Positions 31,346 to 40,337 of a stretch of 64,000 nt of DNA are shown here, one piece after another. Position numbers and translations under genes: made by a program. Each line of letters opens with the position of its first letter. Position 1 is the stretch's first letter. The notes under the pieces are model-generated. The model was not told the origin of the DNA. It did no database searches and worked only from the letters and a program-made list of their open reading frames with translations. The stretch is from Burkholderia ubonensis (lineage in GTDB: Bacteria; Pseudomonadota; Gammaproteobacteria; Burkholderiales; Burkholderiaceae), in assembly GCF_902833085.1 (NCBI RefSeq), contig NZ_CADFEB010000001.1:417742-481741 (forward strand), in the 5' to 3' direction.

Positions 31346-34099
31346 TCACTCCCCGATCAACTTCAACCCCGCCGGCAACGACTCGCCGAACACGCGCACC
31401 GTATCGTCGACATCGAACGCGACCACCTCGCGCACCATGTCGACCCACTTCGCCGATGCGTTCGCCGCCGCGAGCCGCCGGATCACCGCGTCGCGCACGT
31501 CGGGCGGCAGGTCGCGCGAGCGGTCGCCCGTCATCCGCGCGATCTGCGCGGCCGCGAACGCGGCCGGCTCGACCTGCTTCCAGTCGAGCGCGAACAGCGC
31601 ATCGAGCAGGCGGCCGGCAACGTCAGGCGGCACGACGCCATGCGCGCTGCCGTAGAACGGCTGGCGCGCGCCGACGCGGCCGAGCGCCCACGCGCCGAGC
31701 GCGCTGTCGGACGGCTTCCGCAGCAGCACGGTCAGCCGCTCGGCAAGCTCGATCTTGCGCTCGACCGGCAACCGCTCGAGCGACGCGGACAGGCGCGTCA
31801 TGTCGGCCGGGCCGACCTTGGCCGGATCGAACGGCAGCTTGCGCCGTTTGCCGTCGGTCGGTTCGAGAAACGCAATCGCGTCGCGGATCTGCGTCTGCGC
31901 ATCCTCGTCGAGCCCGCCCGCCGCGCGCCGCCACAGCGTCCACCATTCGGACCACACCTGCCCGTCGTTCACGTACTGGATGCCGTCGTCGAACAACGGC
32001 CACAGCTGCTCGATGCGCCACGCGTCGAGCGGATGGCCAAAGCCCGGGCGCACGCAATAGCCGGCGAGGTTCAGCCACGCGCGCTCATGATCGGCCGAAC
32101 GCCGCCGACGGCGCGCCCGCGCGAGCAGCGCGTCGAACAGCTCGCGCGCGAGCGCGACGTCCCATTCGTCGCGCGGGCCGAGCAGCTGCTCGAGCTGCGC
32201 GCGCAGCCGGCGCGTGTCCTTCGGCGTGACGTCCGCCGAGCGGCCGCCGAACGAGCGGTCGATCAGTTCGATCGCCTGATCGAGTTGCGGATGCCGCAAC
32301 GGCATGTCCACGTCGCCTTGCGTCGCCGCGTCGCCGCGCAACTGGAATTCGAGGCGCCAGCGCTGCGCCGCGTCATCCGTCGCGATGCAGTGCATTTCGA
32401 GCGTGCCGACTTCGGTCAGCGACGCCGTGAGCTTCACGGGCGTCTCGCGCGCGTCGCGCGCATCCTGCCGCCCGACGACCGTCGCGATCGGCGGCAGCCG
32501 GACGAAATCGCCGTCGCCGAGCGTCACCAGATCGCCGGGACGGTACGCCGTATCGGCAACCGTCGACACGAGGTGGAAACGCACCGGTGCCCCAAGCTGC
32601 AGCGCGAACGTGCGGTCTTCCAGACGGATCTCGTGGCCCTCTTCGGTGCCGCGCGGCAGCAGGCAGACGCCGCGCGCTTCGGCGCCGCCGTCGTCGAGCA
32701 CGAGGAAGTAGCTGCGCGGCGAGCCGCCGCCGATGCGCGGCGCGTGCCCCGCGCGTGCGAGGCCGTATGCGACCGCGCCGCGCGCGACCGCGATGTCCGG
32801 CTGAGTGTTCTGCAATACGTTGAGCGGCTGGCCGCGCCACGCGCCGAGCGTCTGCGCGAGACGGCCGGCGAGCGCGCCCGCGCGGAACACGCCGCCGTTG
32901 AGCAGCAGCGTGTCGGGCAGCGGGCCTTCCGCGTGCCGCGCGAGAAACGCGGCGACGTGCCGCGTGACGGCCGCGTCGCTCGCGTACGGCAGCCCGAACT
33001 CGACGATCGCGCTGCGTGCGCGGCGCGGCAGCGCGTCGGCGGTCACCTGCGGGAAGAACCCGTCGACGACGATCTGCTCGACCTCCTGCCGCGTCAGCTC
33101 CGCCGAGCGCGCGCCTCCGATCAAGCGGCTGCCCGCGCCGAGCAGCGTGACCGTGACCGCGTCGGGCGCATCGTCGCCGAGCAGGCGTTCCTTGGCCGCG
33201 CGGCAGCGCTCGACGAGTTGCGACAGGCTCGCGGCCGACAGCCGCGCGCCGGGCTCGGTCAGGCGCGTCTCGACGAGCCGCGCGAGCGCGAGGTCCATGT
33301 TGTCGCCGCCGAGCATCAGGTGATTGCCGACGCCGATCCGCGTGAGCACGGGCTCGCCGTCGTCGCCGAGCGCGACGTCGACCAGCGTGAGGTCGGTCGT
33401 GCCGCCGCCGACGTCGCAGATCAACACGCGCCGGGCGCCGGCGAGCGTATCGCGCAGCGACGCGCGGTGGCGGTACAGCCAGTCGTAGAACGCGGCCTGC
33501 GGCTCTTCGAGCAGGCGCAGCGCGGGCAGCCCTGCGAGACGCGCGGCCTCGACCGTCAGCGCGCGCGCGCCGTCGTCGAACGACGCGGGCACCGTGAGGA
33601 TCACGTCCTGCTCGTCAAGCGGCGCATCGGGGAAATGCGCGTCCCAAGCGTCGCGCACGTGCGCGAGATAGCTGGCGCTCGCGTCGACCGGCGATATCTT
33701 GTCGACGCCGTCGGCCGCGCCCCACGGCAGGATCGGCGCGAGCCGGTCGACCGACGCGTGCGACAGCCAGCTTTTCGCGCTGGCGACGAGCCGGCCCGGC
33801 ACCTGCGCGCCGAGCGCACGCGCATAGCGGCCGATCACGGCCGGCGGCGCGCCGGCCGCATTGGTCGAATTGGTCGAATCGGCCGCCGCAGCCTGCCACG
33901 GCAGCCGCAGGCTATCCGGCGCGAGCTCGCCCGCCGCCGGGTGATAGCGCACCGACGGCAGCAACGGCTGCGCGCCGACCTCGCCGGGGCCGACGAGTTG
34001 CTCGACGTCGAACACGCGGATCGCATCCGATCCGTTCTCGACGTACGCGACGACAGTGTTGCTCGTGCCGAGGTCGATGCCGACCGTGTAACGCTTCAT
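31346..34099 (-). CDS. Hsp70-family protein with long C-terminal (DUF3731-type) extension
   Basis: 917 residues from ATG 34099. The first 400 or so form an actin-like ATPase: VGIDLGTSNTVVAYVENG, GGGTTDLTLVDVALG, LGGDNMDLALARLVETRL. The rest does not resemble the DnaK substrate-binding domain; it contains a helical tail (WSEWWTLWRRAAGGLDEDAQ, WALGRVGARQPFYGS) known in a set of large Hsp70-like proteins. It is the last gene of DUF2760-Hsp70-Hsp70, with 5 bp between the Hsp70 genes. No DnaJ or GrpE partner is nearby. Client unknown. Confidence 0.9.
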   Translation of the reverse strand: MKRYTVGIDLGTSNTVVAYVENGSDAIRVFDVEQLVGPGEVGAQPLLPSVRYHPAAGELAPDSLRLPWQAAAADSTNSTNAAGAPPAVIGRYARALGAQVPGRLVASAKSWLSHASVDRLAPILPWGAADGVDKISPVDASASYLAHVRDAWDAHFPDAPLDEQDVILTVPASFDDGARALTVEAARLAGLPALRLLEEPQAAFYDWLYRHRASLRDTLAGARRVLICDVGGGTTDLTLVDVALGDDGEPVLTRIGVGNHLMLGGDNMDLALARLVETRLTEPGARLSAASLSQLVERCRAAKERLLGDDAPDAVTVTLLGAGSRLIGGARSAELTRQEVEQIVVDGFFPQVTADALPRRARSAIVEFGLPYASDAAVTRHVAAFLARHAEGPLPDTLLLNGGVFRAGALAGRLAQTLGAWRGQPLNVLQNTQPDIAVARGAVAYGLARAGHAPRIGGGSPRSYFLVLDDGGAEARGVCLLPRGTEEGHEIRLEDRTFALQLGAPVRFHLVSTVADTAYRPGDLVTLGDGDFVRLPPIATVVGRQDARDARETPVKLTASLTEVGTLEMHCIATDDAAQRWRLEFQLRGDAATQGDVDMPLRHPQLDQAIELIDRSFGGRSADVTPKDTRRLRAQLEQLLGPRDEWDVALARELFDALLARARRRRRSADHERAWLNLAGYCVRPGFGHPLDAWRIEQLWPLFDDGIQYVNDGQVWSEWWTLWRRAAGGLDEDAQTQIRDAIAFLEPTDGKRRKLPFDPAKVGPADMTRLSASLERLPVERKIELAERLTVLLRKPSDSALGAWALGRVGARQPFYGSAHGVVPPDVAGRLLDALFALDWKQVEPAAFAAAQIARMTGDRSRDLPPDVRDAVIRRLAAANASAKWVDMVREVVAFDVDDTVRVFGESLPAGLKLIGE

Positions 34100-34104
34100 C
34101 GCGC

Positions 34105-35946
34105 TCAGGCGCCGCCGCGCACGTCGAACTCGACCTTCCAGCGCTCGTCGGTGCCGCTCGGGATCGCCTCGAGCTCGAGCGTGCCGGCCTCGGTCACGCG
34201 CGCGTGCAGCTTCACGGGCACGATCTCGCCGACCGTGCGGCCGTCGGCCGGCAGCGTCGCCTGGATCTCCTCGAGTTCCTGCAGCTCCTCCGCCGACCAG
34301 TAGTCGAGCAGCGTGCCGACCTGATCCTGGCGGCGCACCGACGACCCGAAGAAGCGGAAATGCACGGGCTCGCCGACGACGAGGCCGAACTCCTGCGGCG
34401 GCAGCGCCGCGTCGGTGCCCTCCTCCATGCCGAACGGCGCGACGCACAGCGCCTGCACCGGCGGCTCGAGCCCCGGCACCGCCGGCATCGCCGATTCGAT
34501 CGCGACGTAATACGCACGCGCCGTGCCGCCGCGAATCCGCACGCCACGGCCGCGCTTCACGTAGCCGTAGTACGCGGCGCCGCGCGCGACCGCGAGGTCG
34601 AGGTCCGCGCCTTCGAGCAGGCGCGCCGGTGCCGCGCCTTCCGATCCGAGCCAGCTGTTGAGCGTATCGAGCACGCGCTGCGTCAGCAGCGTCGACTTGA
34701 ACACGCCGCCGTTGAACAGCACCGCCGTCGGGTGCAGGAACGTCGCACCTGCCGGCAGTGCGCGCTCGACGCCTTCGAGCGTGTCGAGCGCCGCGACCTG
34801 ACGGCCGAGAAACGCGGCGAGATGGCGCGTGATGCCCGCGTCCTGCGCATACGGCAGGCCGAGCTGCGTGAGGCCGACGCGCGCGCGGCTGATCGGGCGC
34901 GCGGCCGCGTCGACCTGCGGGAAGAAGCCTTCGAGGATCGTCTGCGTGAGTTCCGCGCGGGTCAGCTCGGTGCGGATCGAGCCGCCGATCAGCTTCGAGC
35001 CGCGGCTCGGCACCACGAGCGGCACGGCGTCGGTGGACGGGTCGGACAGCAGCGTCTCCTTCGCGGCGCGGCACGCATACGTGAGCGCGCGCAGTTGCCA
35101 CGGATCGGCCTGCGTGCCCTGCGTCGCGAGCTTGCGCGCGACGACGTGCGCGAGCGCGAGGTCCATGTTGTCGCCGCCGAGCAGGATGTGCTCGCCGACC
35201 GCGACGCGATGCAGCTCGAGATTGCCGTCACGCTCGACGACCGCGATCAGCGACAGGTCGGTCGTGCCGCCGCCGACGTCGACGCACAGGATCAGGTCGC
35301 CGACCCGCACCTGCTTGCGCCAGCCGCCCGCGCTCTTCTGGATCCAGCTGTAGAGCGCCGCCTGCGGCTCCTCGAGCAGCGTCATCCGCGCGTAGCCTGC
35401 GGCCCGCGCGGCCTCGGCCGTCAGCTCGCGCGCGGCCGGGTCGAACGACGCGGGAATCGTGACCGTCACGTCCTGGTCCGCGAACGGCGCGTCCGGATGC
35501 GCGTGGTCCCACGCTTCGCGCAGGTGCGTCAGGTAGCGGGTCGAGCTTTCGAGCGGCGACACGCGCGCCACCTCGGGCGGCGCATCGCTCGGCAGGATCG
35601 CCGCGCGGCGGTCGACGCCCGGATGGCACAGCCAGCTCTTCGCGCTCGACACGAGGCGGATCGGCGTGCCGGCGCCGCGGCTGCGCGCCATCTCGCCGAC
35701 CGCGAAGTTGCGCGACGTGGTCCACGGCAGCGTCAGGTCGCCCTGCGTCAGTTCGCTTTCATGCGGCAGGTAGAGGAACGACGGCAGCAGGTCGCGCGAT
35801 TCGAGCGCGCCCGGCGCGGTCAGCTGCGCGATCGGCAGCACCTGCTGCGCGATCGTCTCGCCGTCGCTTGCCGCCGTGTCGACGTACGACAGCGCGCAGT
35901 GGGTCGTACCGAGGTCGATGCCGATCGAATAGCGGGAATCGCTCAC
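34105..35946 (-). CDS. Hsp70-family protein, short form
   Basis: 613 residues from a GTG at 35946 that overlaps the stop of the DUF2760 gene (GTGA). ATPase motifs: IGIDLGTTHCALSYVD, VDVGGGTTDLSLIAVVE, LGGDNMDLALAHVVARKL. The region after about 400 is diverged from DnaK and lacks a lid. It pairs with the 917-residue Hsp70 downstream; the two share SSAKSWL or SAKSWLSH and LLEEPQAA segments and look like ancient paralogues. Role probably specialised rather than general folding. Confidence 0.9.
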   Translation of the reverse strand: MSDSRYSIGIDLGTTHCALSYVDTAASDGETIAQQVLPIAQLTAPGALESRDLLPSFLYLPHESELTQGDLTLPWTTSRNFAVGEMARSRGAGTPIRLVSSAKSWLCHPGVDRRAAILPSDAPPEVARVSPLESSTRYLTHLREAWDHAHPDAPFADQDVTVTIPASFDPAARELTAEAARAAGYARMTLLEEPQAALYSWIQKSAGGWRKQVRVGDLILCVDVGGGTTDLSLIAVVERDGNLELHRVAVGEHILLGGDNMDLALAHVVARKLATQGTQADPWQLRALTYACRAAKETLLSDPSTDAVPLVVPSRGSKLIGGSIRTELTRAELTQTILEGFFPQVDAAARPISRARVGLTQLGLPYAQDAGITRHLAAFLGRQVAALDTLEGVERALPAGATFLHPTAVLFNGGVFKSTLLTQRVLDTLNSWLGSEGAAPARLLEGADLDLAVARGAAYYGYVKRGRGVRIRGGTARAYYVAIESAMPAVPGLEPPVQALCVAPFGMEEGTDAALPPQEFGLVVGEPVHFRFFGSSVRRQDQVGTLLDYWSAEELQELEEIQATLPADGRTVGEIVPVKLHARVTEAGTLELEAIPSGTDERWKVEFDVRGGA

Positions 35947-36536
35947 AGTTCCACCTCCGCCGGGGCGATCACGGATGCGTCGTGGCTGCCGGTCAGCTTC
36001 GGCAGGCGCACGTCGGAAACGCGCCAGCCGCGATGGCTGACGGTGCCGCTGAACGGCGCCGCGCCGACGACGTTGCCGGTCAAGCGCACTGCGGTGGCGT
36101 CGAAGCCGGCCGGCAGCGTCACGCGGCTGCCTTCGGCCTCGTCGCGCACCGGCACGATCGTGAAGTGCTCGCGCAGCGCGGCGCGGCAGCCGTCGTGCAC
36201 GAGGCGCGCGGCCGCGCCGATGTCGGCGTCCGCGTAGCCGGCGATGTCTTCCTCGACGAAGTCGATGAAGCGCGCGTCGCGCTGCAGCAGGCCGAGCAGT
36301 TGCAGCGCGGCCTGCGGGGTCGCTTCGCGCAGCTCGGGCGCGGGCGCCTTGACGGGCGCAGCAGCCGGCGCAGGCGTCGCAACGGGCGCGGCGGCCGGGG
36401 CCGGTTGCGCGGCGACGGGCGCGCCGTCGCGCACGCGCAGCACGCCGGCGGCGAACTCGCGGTTGCCGAGCACGGAGAAGAACGTGCCGACGGCTAGCGA
36501 CAGCCGGCCGAAGAAGGACAGGTTGGATTCGGGCAT
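35943..36536 (-). CDS. DUF2760 domain protein
   Basis: 197 residues from ATG 36536. The N-terminus LSFFGRLSLAVGTFFSVLGN looks amphipathic and may bind membrane, followed by an Ala/Pro-rich linker (about residues 40-68), then a DUF2760 domain (LQLLGLLQRDARFIDFVEED, SRVTLPAGFDATAVRLTGNV). DUF2760 proteins are consistently found before two Hsp70-like genes, as here, and may be their dedicated partner or client. It starts the operon. Confidence 0.85.
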   Translation of the reverse strand: MPESNLSFFGRLSLAVGTFFSVLGNREFAAGVLRVRDGAPVAAQPAPAAAPVATPAPAAAPVKAPAPELREATPQAALQLLGLLQRDARFIDFVEEDIAGYADADIGAAARLVHDGCRAALREHFTIVPVRDEAEGSRVTLPAGFDATAVRLTGNVVGAAPFSGTVSHRGWRVSDVRLPKLTGSHDASVIAPAEVEL

Positions 36537-36912
36537 GTGGCTTGGACTCCTGTGGGCTCGCGCGCGGCGAGCGATCTTGCCTGGGCGGCGGGCGCGGGGC
36601 GCGCGAAGGCGCGCGGCCGCCGCCCGGAGCGCGATTCTGGGCCCCCTCGCGGGGTGCGGAAAACCCGTATTTTGCCCTGTGGCGGGCGAATGGTGCGGAA
36701 GTTGGGGGGACAGAACGGTCTGACGCGGCGGGAAAACCACCTGTCCGGGCGCTGTGCGCATGAGCCGGGAAGGGCTCACGCGGACCGGGACGGCAATCCG
36801 GTCTGGCCGATCGGCGGACTGGTCGCTCCCGCCGAGCGCGTCCAGAATCGAATCGTCAGAACAAGCCCAAGGCTACATAATGTTCAATCGCGAAACACCG
36901 ACGGGAGCGGTC
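36537..36912. other. Divergent gap between DUF2760 operon and HEPN/MNT pair
   Basis: 376 bp. The first 120 bp are very GC-rich; 36655-36720 contains AT-rich text (AACCCGTATTTTGCCCTG) that may be the leftward promoter. About 36840-36900 contains less GC-rich sequence ahead of the MNT gene. No gene was recognised. An in-frame upstream ATG for the MNT gene lies at 36880 but lacks a good ribosome site. Confidence 0.4.
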
Positions 36913-37206
36913 ATGCCCAATCCAGCCGCATCTTTGCGCCAGCATGCCGCCGCGATCCGCGCGATCGTGTCGGCGCACCATTTCACCAACCCACGCATCG
37001 TGGATTACGACGACCCGGACTACGACGTGACGCTCTTGCTCGAGCCGGTCGGAAACGTGTCGCTCTTCGACATAGGCCGCGTGATGGCTGACATCGAGAA
37101 GAAGCTCGCACTGAAGGCATTCGTAGTCACGGACAAAGATTACGATGCCACGGTGAAGCGTCGCAATTTCCGTCCGCCGACCCGTCCGCTGCCGGAGAGC
37201 GAATGA
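36913..37206 (+). CDS. MntA-like antitoxin, nucleotidyltransferase fold lacking its catalytic motif
   Basis: 97 residues from ATG 36913, with GGGAG upstream. The overall pattern is that of minimal nucleotidyltransferases: LRQHAAAIRAIVSAHHFTNP, then LLLEPVGNVSLFDIGRVMAD and the FVVTDKD end strand. In the family, N-P-R is followed by FGSVARGE...SDxDLLVE. Here residues 26-44 read NPRIVDYDDPDYDVTLLLE: the glycine-serine pair of the GSX10DxD motif and about five residues are gone, leaving only a D-Y-D. Its stop overlaps the HEPN toxin ATG. A non-catalytic antitoxin is inferred. Confidence 0.72.
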   Translation: MPNPAASLRQHAAAIRAIVSAHHFTNPRIVDYDDPDYDVTLLLEPVGNVSLFDIGRVMADIEKKLALKAFVVTDKDYDATVKRRNFRPPTRPLPESE

Positions 37207-37577
37207 GGGCGGGCGTCGAGCTTTGCCATGACATCCTGTTCTCCGTCGAGTGCATCGCGCAGCACCTTGGGACGTTGGTGGTACGCGGGTTCGCCTGCCT
37301 CAGGCAGAAGGAGCAGGACGCCGCGTGCTACCGTCTGCTGATCATCGGCGAAGCCGCCAAGCGCCTGATCTCGCGTCACCCGGAAGGCATCGAGCACGTA
37401 TCGACAGGAGAATACGATCTGCTCGCCAACCTGACGGGGGCCGCCAGGATGCGCGACAGGATGATTCATCGCTTCTGGGACACCGATCACGACAAGGTAT
37501 TGGTGACAATCCGCGACGATTTGCCGAAGCTCAAGGACTTCATCCGTCGACTCGGCGCGACGCTGGCACGGCCCTGA
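37203..37577 (+). CDS. HepT-like HEPN (DUF86) toxin
   Basis: 124 residues. All-helical DUF86 pattern: RLLIIGEAAKRLISRHPEGI, then AARMRDRMIHRFWDTDHDKV and RDDLPKLKDFIRRL. The HEPN RNase motif RX4H is intact (Arg 84, His 89). In HepT proteins the motif is RX4HXY, whose tyrosine is AMPylated by MntA; here position 91 is phenylalanine. The gene overlaps the MNT-like gene by 4 bp (ATGA), the usual toxin-antitoxin layout. RNA cleavage is the known role of HepT. Confidence 0.82.
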   Translation: MRAGVELCHDILFSVECIAQHLGTLVVRGFACLRQKEQDAACYRLLIIGEAAKRLISRHPEGIEHVSTGEYDLLANLTGAARMRDRMIHRFWDTDHDKVLVTIRDDLPKLKDFIRRLGATLARP

Positions 37578-37747
37578 TCTCATGACAAGACCTTCGCCCA
37601 AGGCTGCGATACCGAATGCTTCCGCATCGTCGCGAGTACCGGGCCCGACGCCTTGCAGACCGAATCAGCGGCAGCCGTTCAACGCGTTTCCCGGACGGAG
37701 AACGCGCAGCCGCGGCTCGGTTTCCCCTCTGTCTGCCTCACCGCCCC

Positions 37748-38947
37748 CTACGCCCCCGCCCCCAACCGCTTCGGCACGCCCGTCACGATCGTCGCGACCG
37801 CGACGGCCAGCACGACCGCCGCGCCGACGAACACCCCCGCCGCGCCGTTCGCATCGAACACCACGCCGCCCGCCGCCGCACCGGTCGCGATCGCCAGCTG
37901 AACCGCCGCAACCATCAACCCGCCCGCGCTCTCCGCCTCATCCGGCACCGTGCGCGTGACCCACGTCGACCACGCAACCGGCACGCCGCCGAACGCCATC
38001 CCCCACAACGCGACCAGCACCGCATCGACGAGCGGCGCGCGGCCGAGCGCAACCAGCGCGACGCCGAGCACGACCATCAGCGCGGGCATCGCGACCAGCA
38101 TCGGCCGCAACCGGTGCTCGAGCACGCGGCCGGCGAGCGACGTGCCGACGAAGTTCGCGACGCCGTAGCCGAGCAGGATCGCCGACAGCCCGTTCACGCC
38201 GACGCCCGCGACCTGTTCGAGAAACGGCCGCAGGTACGTGAAGAACGCGAAATGCCCGGTGAACACGAGCGTCGTCGCGAACATCCCGAGGCCGACCGTC
38301 GGCCGCCGCAGCACGTCGACCAGCGTGCGCAGCCGCGTCGTGCCGGACGGCGCCATGCCGGGCAGCGTCGCGACCTGCGCCGCGAGCGCGACGACGCCGA
38401 GCGCAGCCGCGATCAGGAACACGTTGCGCCAGCCGATCAGGTGACCGAAATAGCTGCCGAGCGGCGCGGCCGCGATCGTCGCGACCGCCACGCCGCTGAA
38501 GATGACCGACAGCGCGCGCGGCACCATCGCGGTCGGCACGAGCCGCATCGCGGTCGCGGTCGACATCGTCCAGAAGCCGCCGAGCGCGATGCCGAGCAGC
38601 ACGCGGCCGATCAGGATCGTCGTCAGGTTGGTCGCGAACGCGACGGCGAGATTCGACACGATCAGCAGCGCCGAGAACGCGAGCAGCACGCGCCGCCGGT
38701 CGATGGTGCGGGTCGCGGCGGCGGTCAGCAGGCTCGTCACGAACGCGACCGTCGCGGTCGCCGTGACCGCCTGGCCGGCGACGCCTTCCGTCACGCCGAG
38801 GCTCTCCGCCATCGGCGTGAGCAGGCTCGCGGGCAGGAATTCCGCCGTGACGAGCCCGAACACGCCGAGCGTCATCGCGAAGACCGCGCCCCACGCGGGC
38901 TCACCGGGTGCCGCCGTCGCGCCGGCGGGCTGGTTGATCGGATTCAT
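37748..38947 (-). CDS. MFS drug/metabolite exporter (DHA1/NepI-like)
   Basis: 399 residues from ATG 38947; an ATG four codons upstream is possible. Twelve helices; GVFGLVTAEFLPASLLTPMA in helix 1, GRVLLGIALGGFWTMSTATA in helix 4, and SYFGHLIGWRNVF in the helix 5-6 region follow the DHA1 pattern seen in NepI, AraJ and YdhP-type exporters. Divergent from an AraC-type gene 109 bp away, probably its regulator. Substrate unknown. Confidence 0.9.
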   Translation of the reverse strand: MNPINQPAGATAAPGEPAWGAVFAMTLGVFGLVTAEFLPASLLTPMAESLGVTEGVAGQAVTATATVAFVTSLLTAAATRTIDRRRVLLAFSALLIVSNLAVAFATNLTTILIGRVLLGIALGGFWTMSTATAMRLVPTAMVPRALSVIFSGVAVATIAAAPLGSYFGHLIGWRNVFLIAAALGVVALAAQVATLPGMAPSGTTRLRTLVDVLRRPTVGLGMFATTLVFTGHFAFFTYLRPFLEQVAGVGVNGLSAILLGYGVANFVGTSLAGRVLEHRLRPMLVAMPALMVVLGVALVALGRAPLVDAVLVALWGMAFGGVPVAWSTWVTRTVPDEAESAGGLMVAAVQLAIATGAAAGGVVFDANGAAGVFVGAAVVLAVAVATIVTGVPKRLGAGA

Positions 38948-38948
38948 G

Positions 38949-39002
38949 CGTCGTTCCATTCCGTAAAAAGGTGCCAATGACCGCGTATCGTAAGGAACGA
39001 CG
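38949..39002. promoter_or_regulatory. Inverted 9-bp arms in the MFS/AraC divergent promoter
   Basis: CGTCGTTCC (38949-38957) and GGAACGACG (38994-39002) are exact inverted copies 36 bp apart, flanking the middle of the divergent gap. The geometry suits a regulator bound as a dimer or loop, or it may be chance. The left arm overlaps the codons just before the chosen MFS start. Confidence 0.35.
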
Positions 39003-39056
39003 GCTGGACGGTCTATGACATACAATCCGCGAATATTGATCGATCGTCCGAAACCG

Positions 39057-40073
39057 ATGGCAGACCCGCACATCACCGCCCCGCCCGCCGCACCCGTGCC
39101 CGACGCGCACGACCTCGTCAGCGAACTGCTGCTCGGGATGCGCCTGAGCGGCGTCCAGTACCGCCGCATCCAGGTCGCGCGGCCGTTCGGCGTGCACTTC
39201 GACAACGCGCGCGGCCGTGCGCAATTCCACTTCGTCGGGCGCGGGCCGGTGCTGCTGCGTACGTCGGGCGGCGCAACCTACCGGCTCGAAGCCGGCGACG
39301 CGATCCTGCTGCCGCACGGCGGCGAGCATGCGCTGGTGTCGGAGCCGGGCGCGCCGTGCCGCGAAATCGACGGCTTCGAAACCGCGAAAATCTGCGACAC
39401 GGTCGCGTCGGTCGACGCCGCAACGCACGCCGCCGCGGGCGCGGACGCCGGCGACGCGCTGATCTTCAGCGGCTGCATGGAGCTCGATCTCGGCGGCATG
39501 CAGCCGCTCGTCGCGACGATGCCCGAGGTGATGCTGGTCGGCACGCTGCTCGCCCGCTATCCGGAGCTCCGGACGATGCTCGACGCGATGGAGCGCGAGT
39601 CGTGCACCGAGCGCGCGGGCTTCGCGGGCATCCTCGCGCGGCTCGCGGACGTGGTGGCCGCGTTCATCGTGCGCGGCTGGGTCGAATGCGGCTGCGGCGC
39701 CGCGACCGGCTGGGTGCAGGCGCTGCGCGATCCGAAGCTCGGCCGCGCGATCGTCGCGCTGCATCGCGACCCGGGCCGCAACTGGAGCGTCGCCGAGCTC
39801 GCGGCCGAAGCCGGCGTGTCGCGCTCGGTGTTCGCCGAGCGGTTTCTCGCAGCGACCGGGATGACGCCCGTGCGCTACCTGACCGAGCTGCGGATGCGGC
39901 TCGCCGCGCAATGGATCGCGCGCGATCGCGAACCGATCGAGACGGTTGCGTATCGGCTCGGGTATGGGTCGCTCGCGGCGTTCAGCCGCGCGTTCAAGCG
40001 GGTGGTCGGAAAGCCGCCGGGCGCGGTGCGGGGAGATGGGGAGCCCGGCGTCAGCGCAAGCCAGGACAGCTAG
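39057..40073 (+). CDS. AraC-family regulator with cupin (Cupin_6) domain
   Basis: 338 residues from ATG 39057 (MADPHI); an in-frame ATG at 39015 would add 14 residues but lies in the likely promoter. Cupin sensor at about 20-200 (QFHFVGRGPVLLRTSGGATY, GDAILLPHGGEHAL), then two helix-turn-helices: WSVAELAAEAGVSRSVFAER and PIETVAYRLGYGSLAAFSRA. Proteins of this class usually control a divergent or neighbouring transporter or oxidoreductase, here the MFS exporter. Confidence 0.9.
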   Translation: MADPHITAPPAAPVPDAHDLVSELLLGMRLSGVQYRRIQVARPFGVHFDNARGRAQFHFVGRGPVLLRTSGGATYRLEAGDAILLPHGGEHALVSEPGAPCREIDGFETAKICDTVASVDAATHAAAGADAGDALIFSGCMELDLGGMQPLVATMPEVMLVGTLLARYPELRTMLDAMERESCTERAGFAGILARLADVVAAFIVRGWVECGCGAATGWVQALRDPKLGRAIVALHRDPGRNWSVAELAAEAGVSRSVFAERFLAATGMTPVRYLTELRMRLAAQWIARDREPIETVAYRLGYGSLAAFSRAFKRVVGKPPGAVRGDGEPGVSASQDS

Positions 40074-40116
40074 CGCGACATCCATCGCCCGCCGCCGCGC
40101 GACGCGTTCCGCACGC

Positions 40117-40284
40117 TCAACCGGTCTGTTCGGCCAGCCTGTCGATCAACGCCGTCGCACACTGCACGGCCAGCTCCACGCTGCGCTGCGCATCGACCGT
40201 CGCGCCGGCCGCCAGCGTGCCCTGCACGATCCGGCCCAGCAGTTCCTTCGACAGGTCGGCAATCTCGTAGTCTCGTTCGGTCAT
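40117..40284 (-). CDS. Small hypothetical protein
   Basis: 55 residues from ATG 40284, preceded by GGAGG at good spacing. Mostly helical and acidic (MTERDYEIADLSKELLGRIV, SVELAVQCATALIDRLAEQ). No signal, no membrane segment, no family recognised. It follows the transglutaminase-like gene on the same strand by 94 bp, with a strong hairpin between them. Confidence 0.65.
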   Translation of the reverse strand: MTERDYEIADLSKELLGRIVQGTLAAGATVDAQRSVELAVQCATALIDRLAEQTG

Positions 40285-40337
40285 GATTCGCCTCCGGCGC
40301 ACCGCCCCTGCGGACGGCGCGCGTCCATGATGCCGGC

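Noticed and set aside
31310..34303. A roughly 1000-codon open frame antisense to the large Hsp70-like gene
   Set aside because: High-GC antisense shadow with Arg/Ala/Gln-rich low-complexity translation and no recognisable domain.
34100..35101. Continuous open frame making the 917-residue Hsp70 appear 1251 residues long
   Set aside because: The extra N-terminal part is an out-of-frame reading of the second Hsp70 gene; the domain starts cleanly at the ATG at 34099.
36650..36660. CCCCCTCGCGGGG stem near 36640-36657 as a terminator
   Set aside because: Very short GC stem without T-run in a divergent promoter region, where no terminator is expected.
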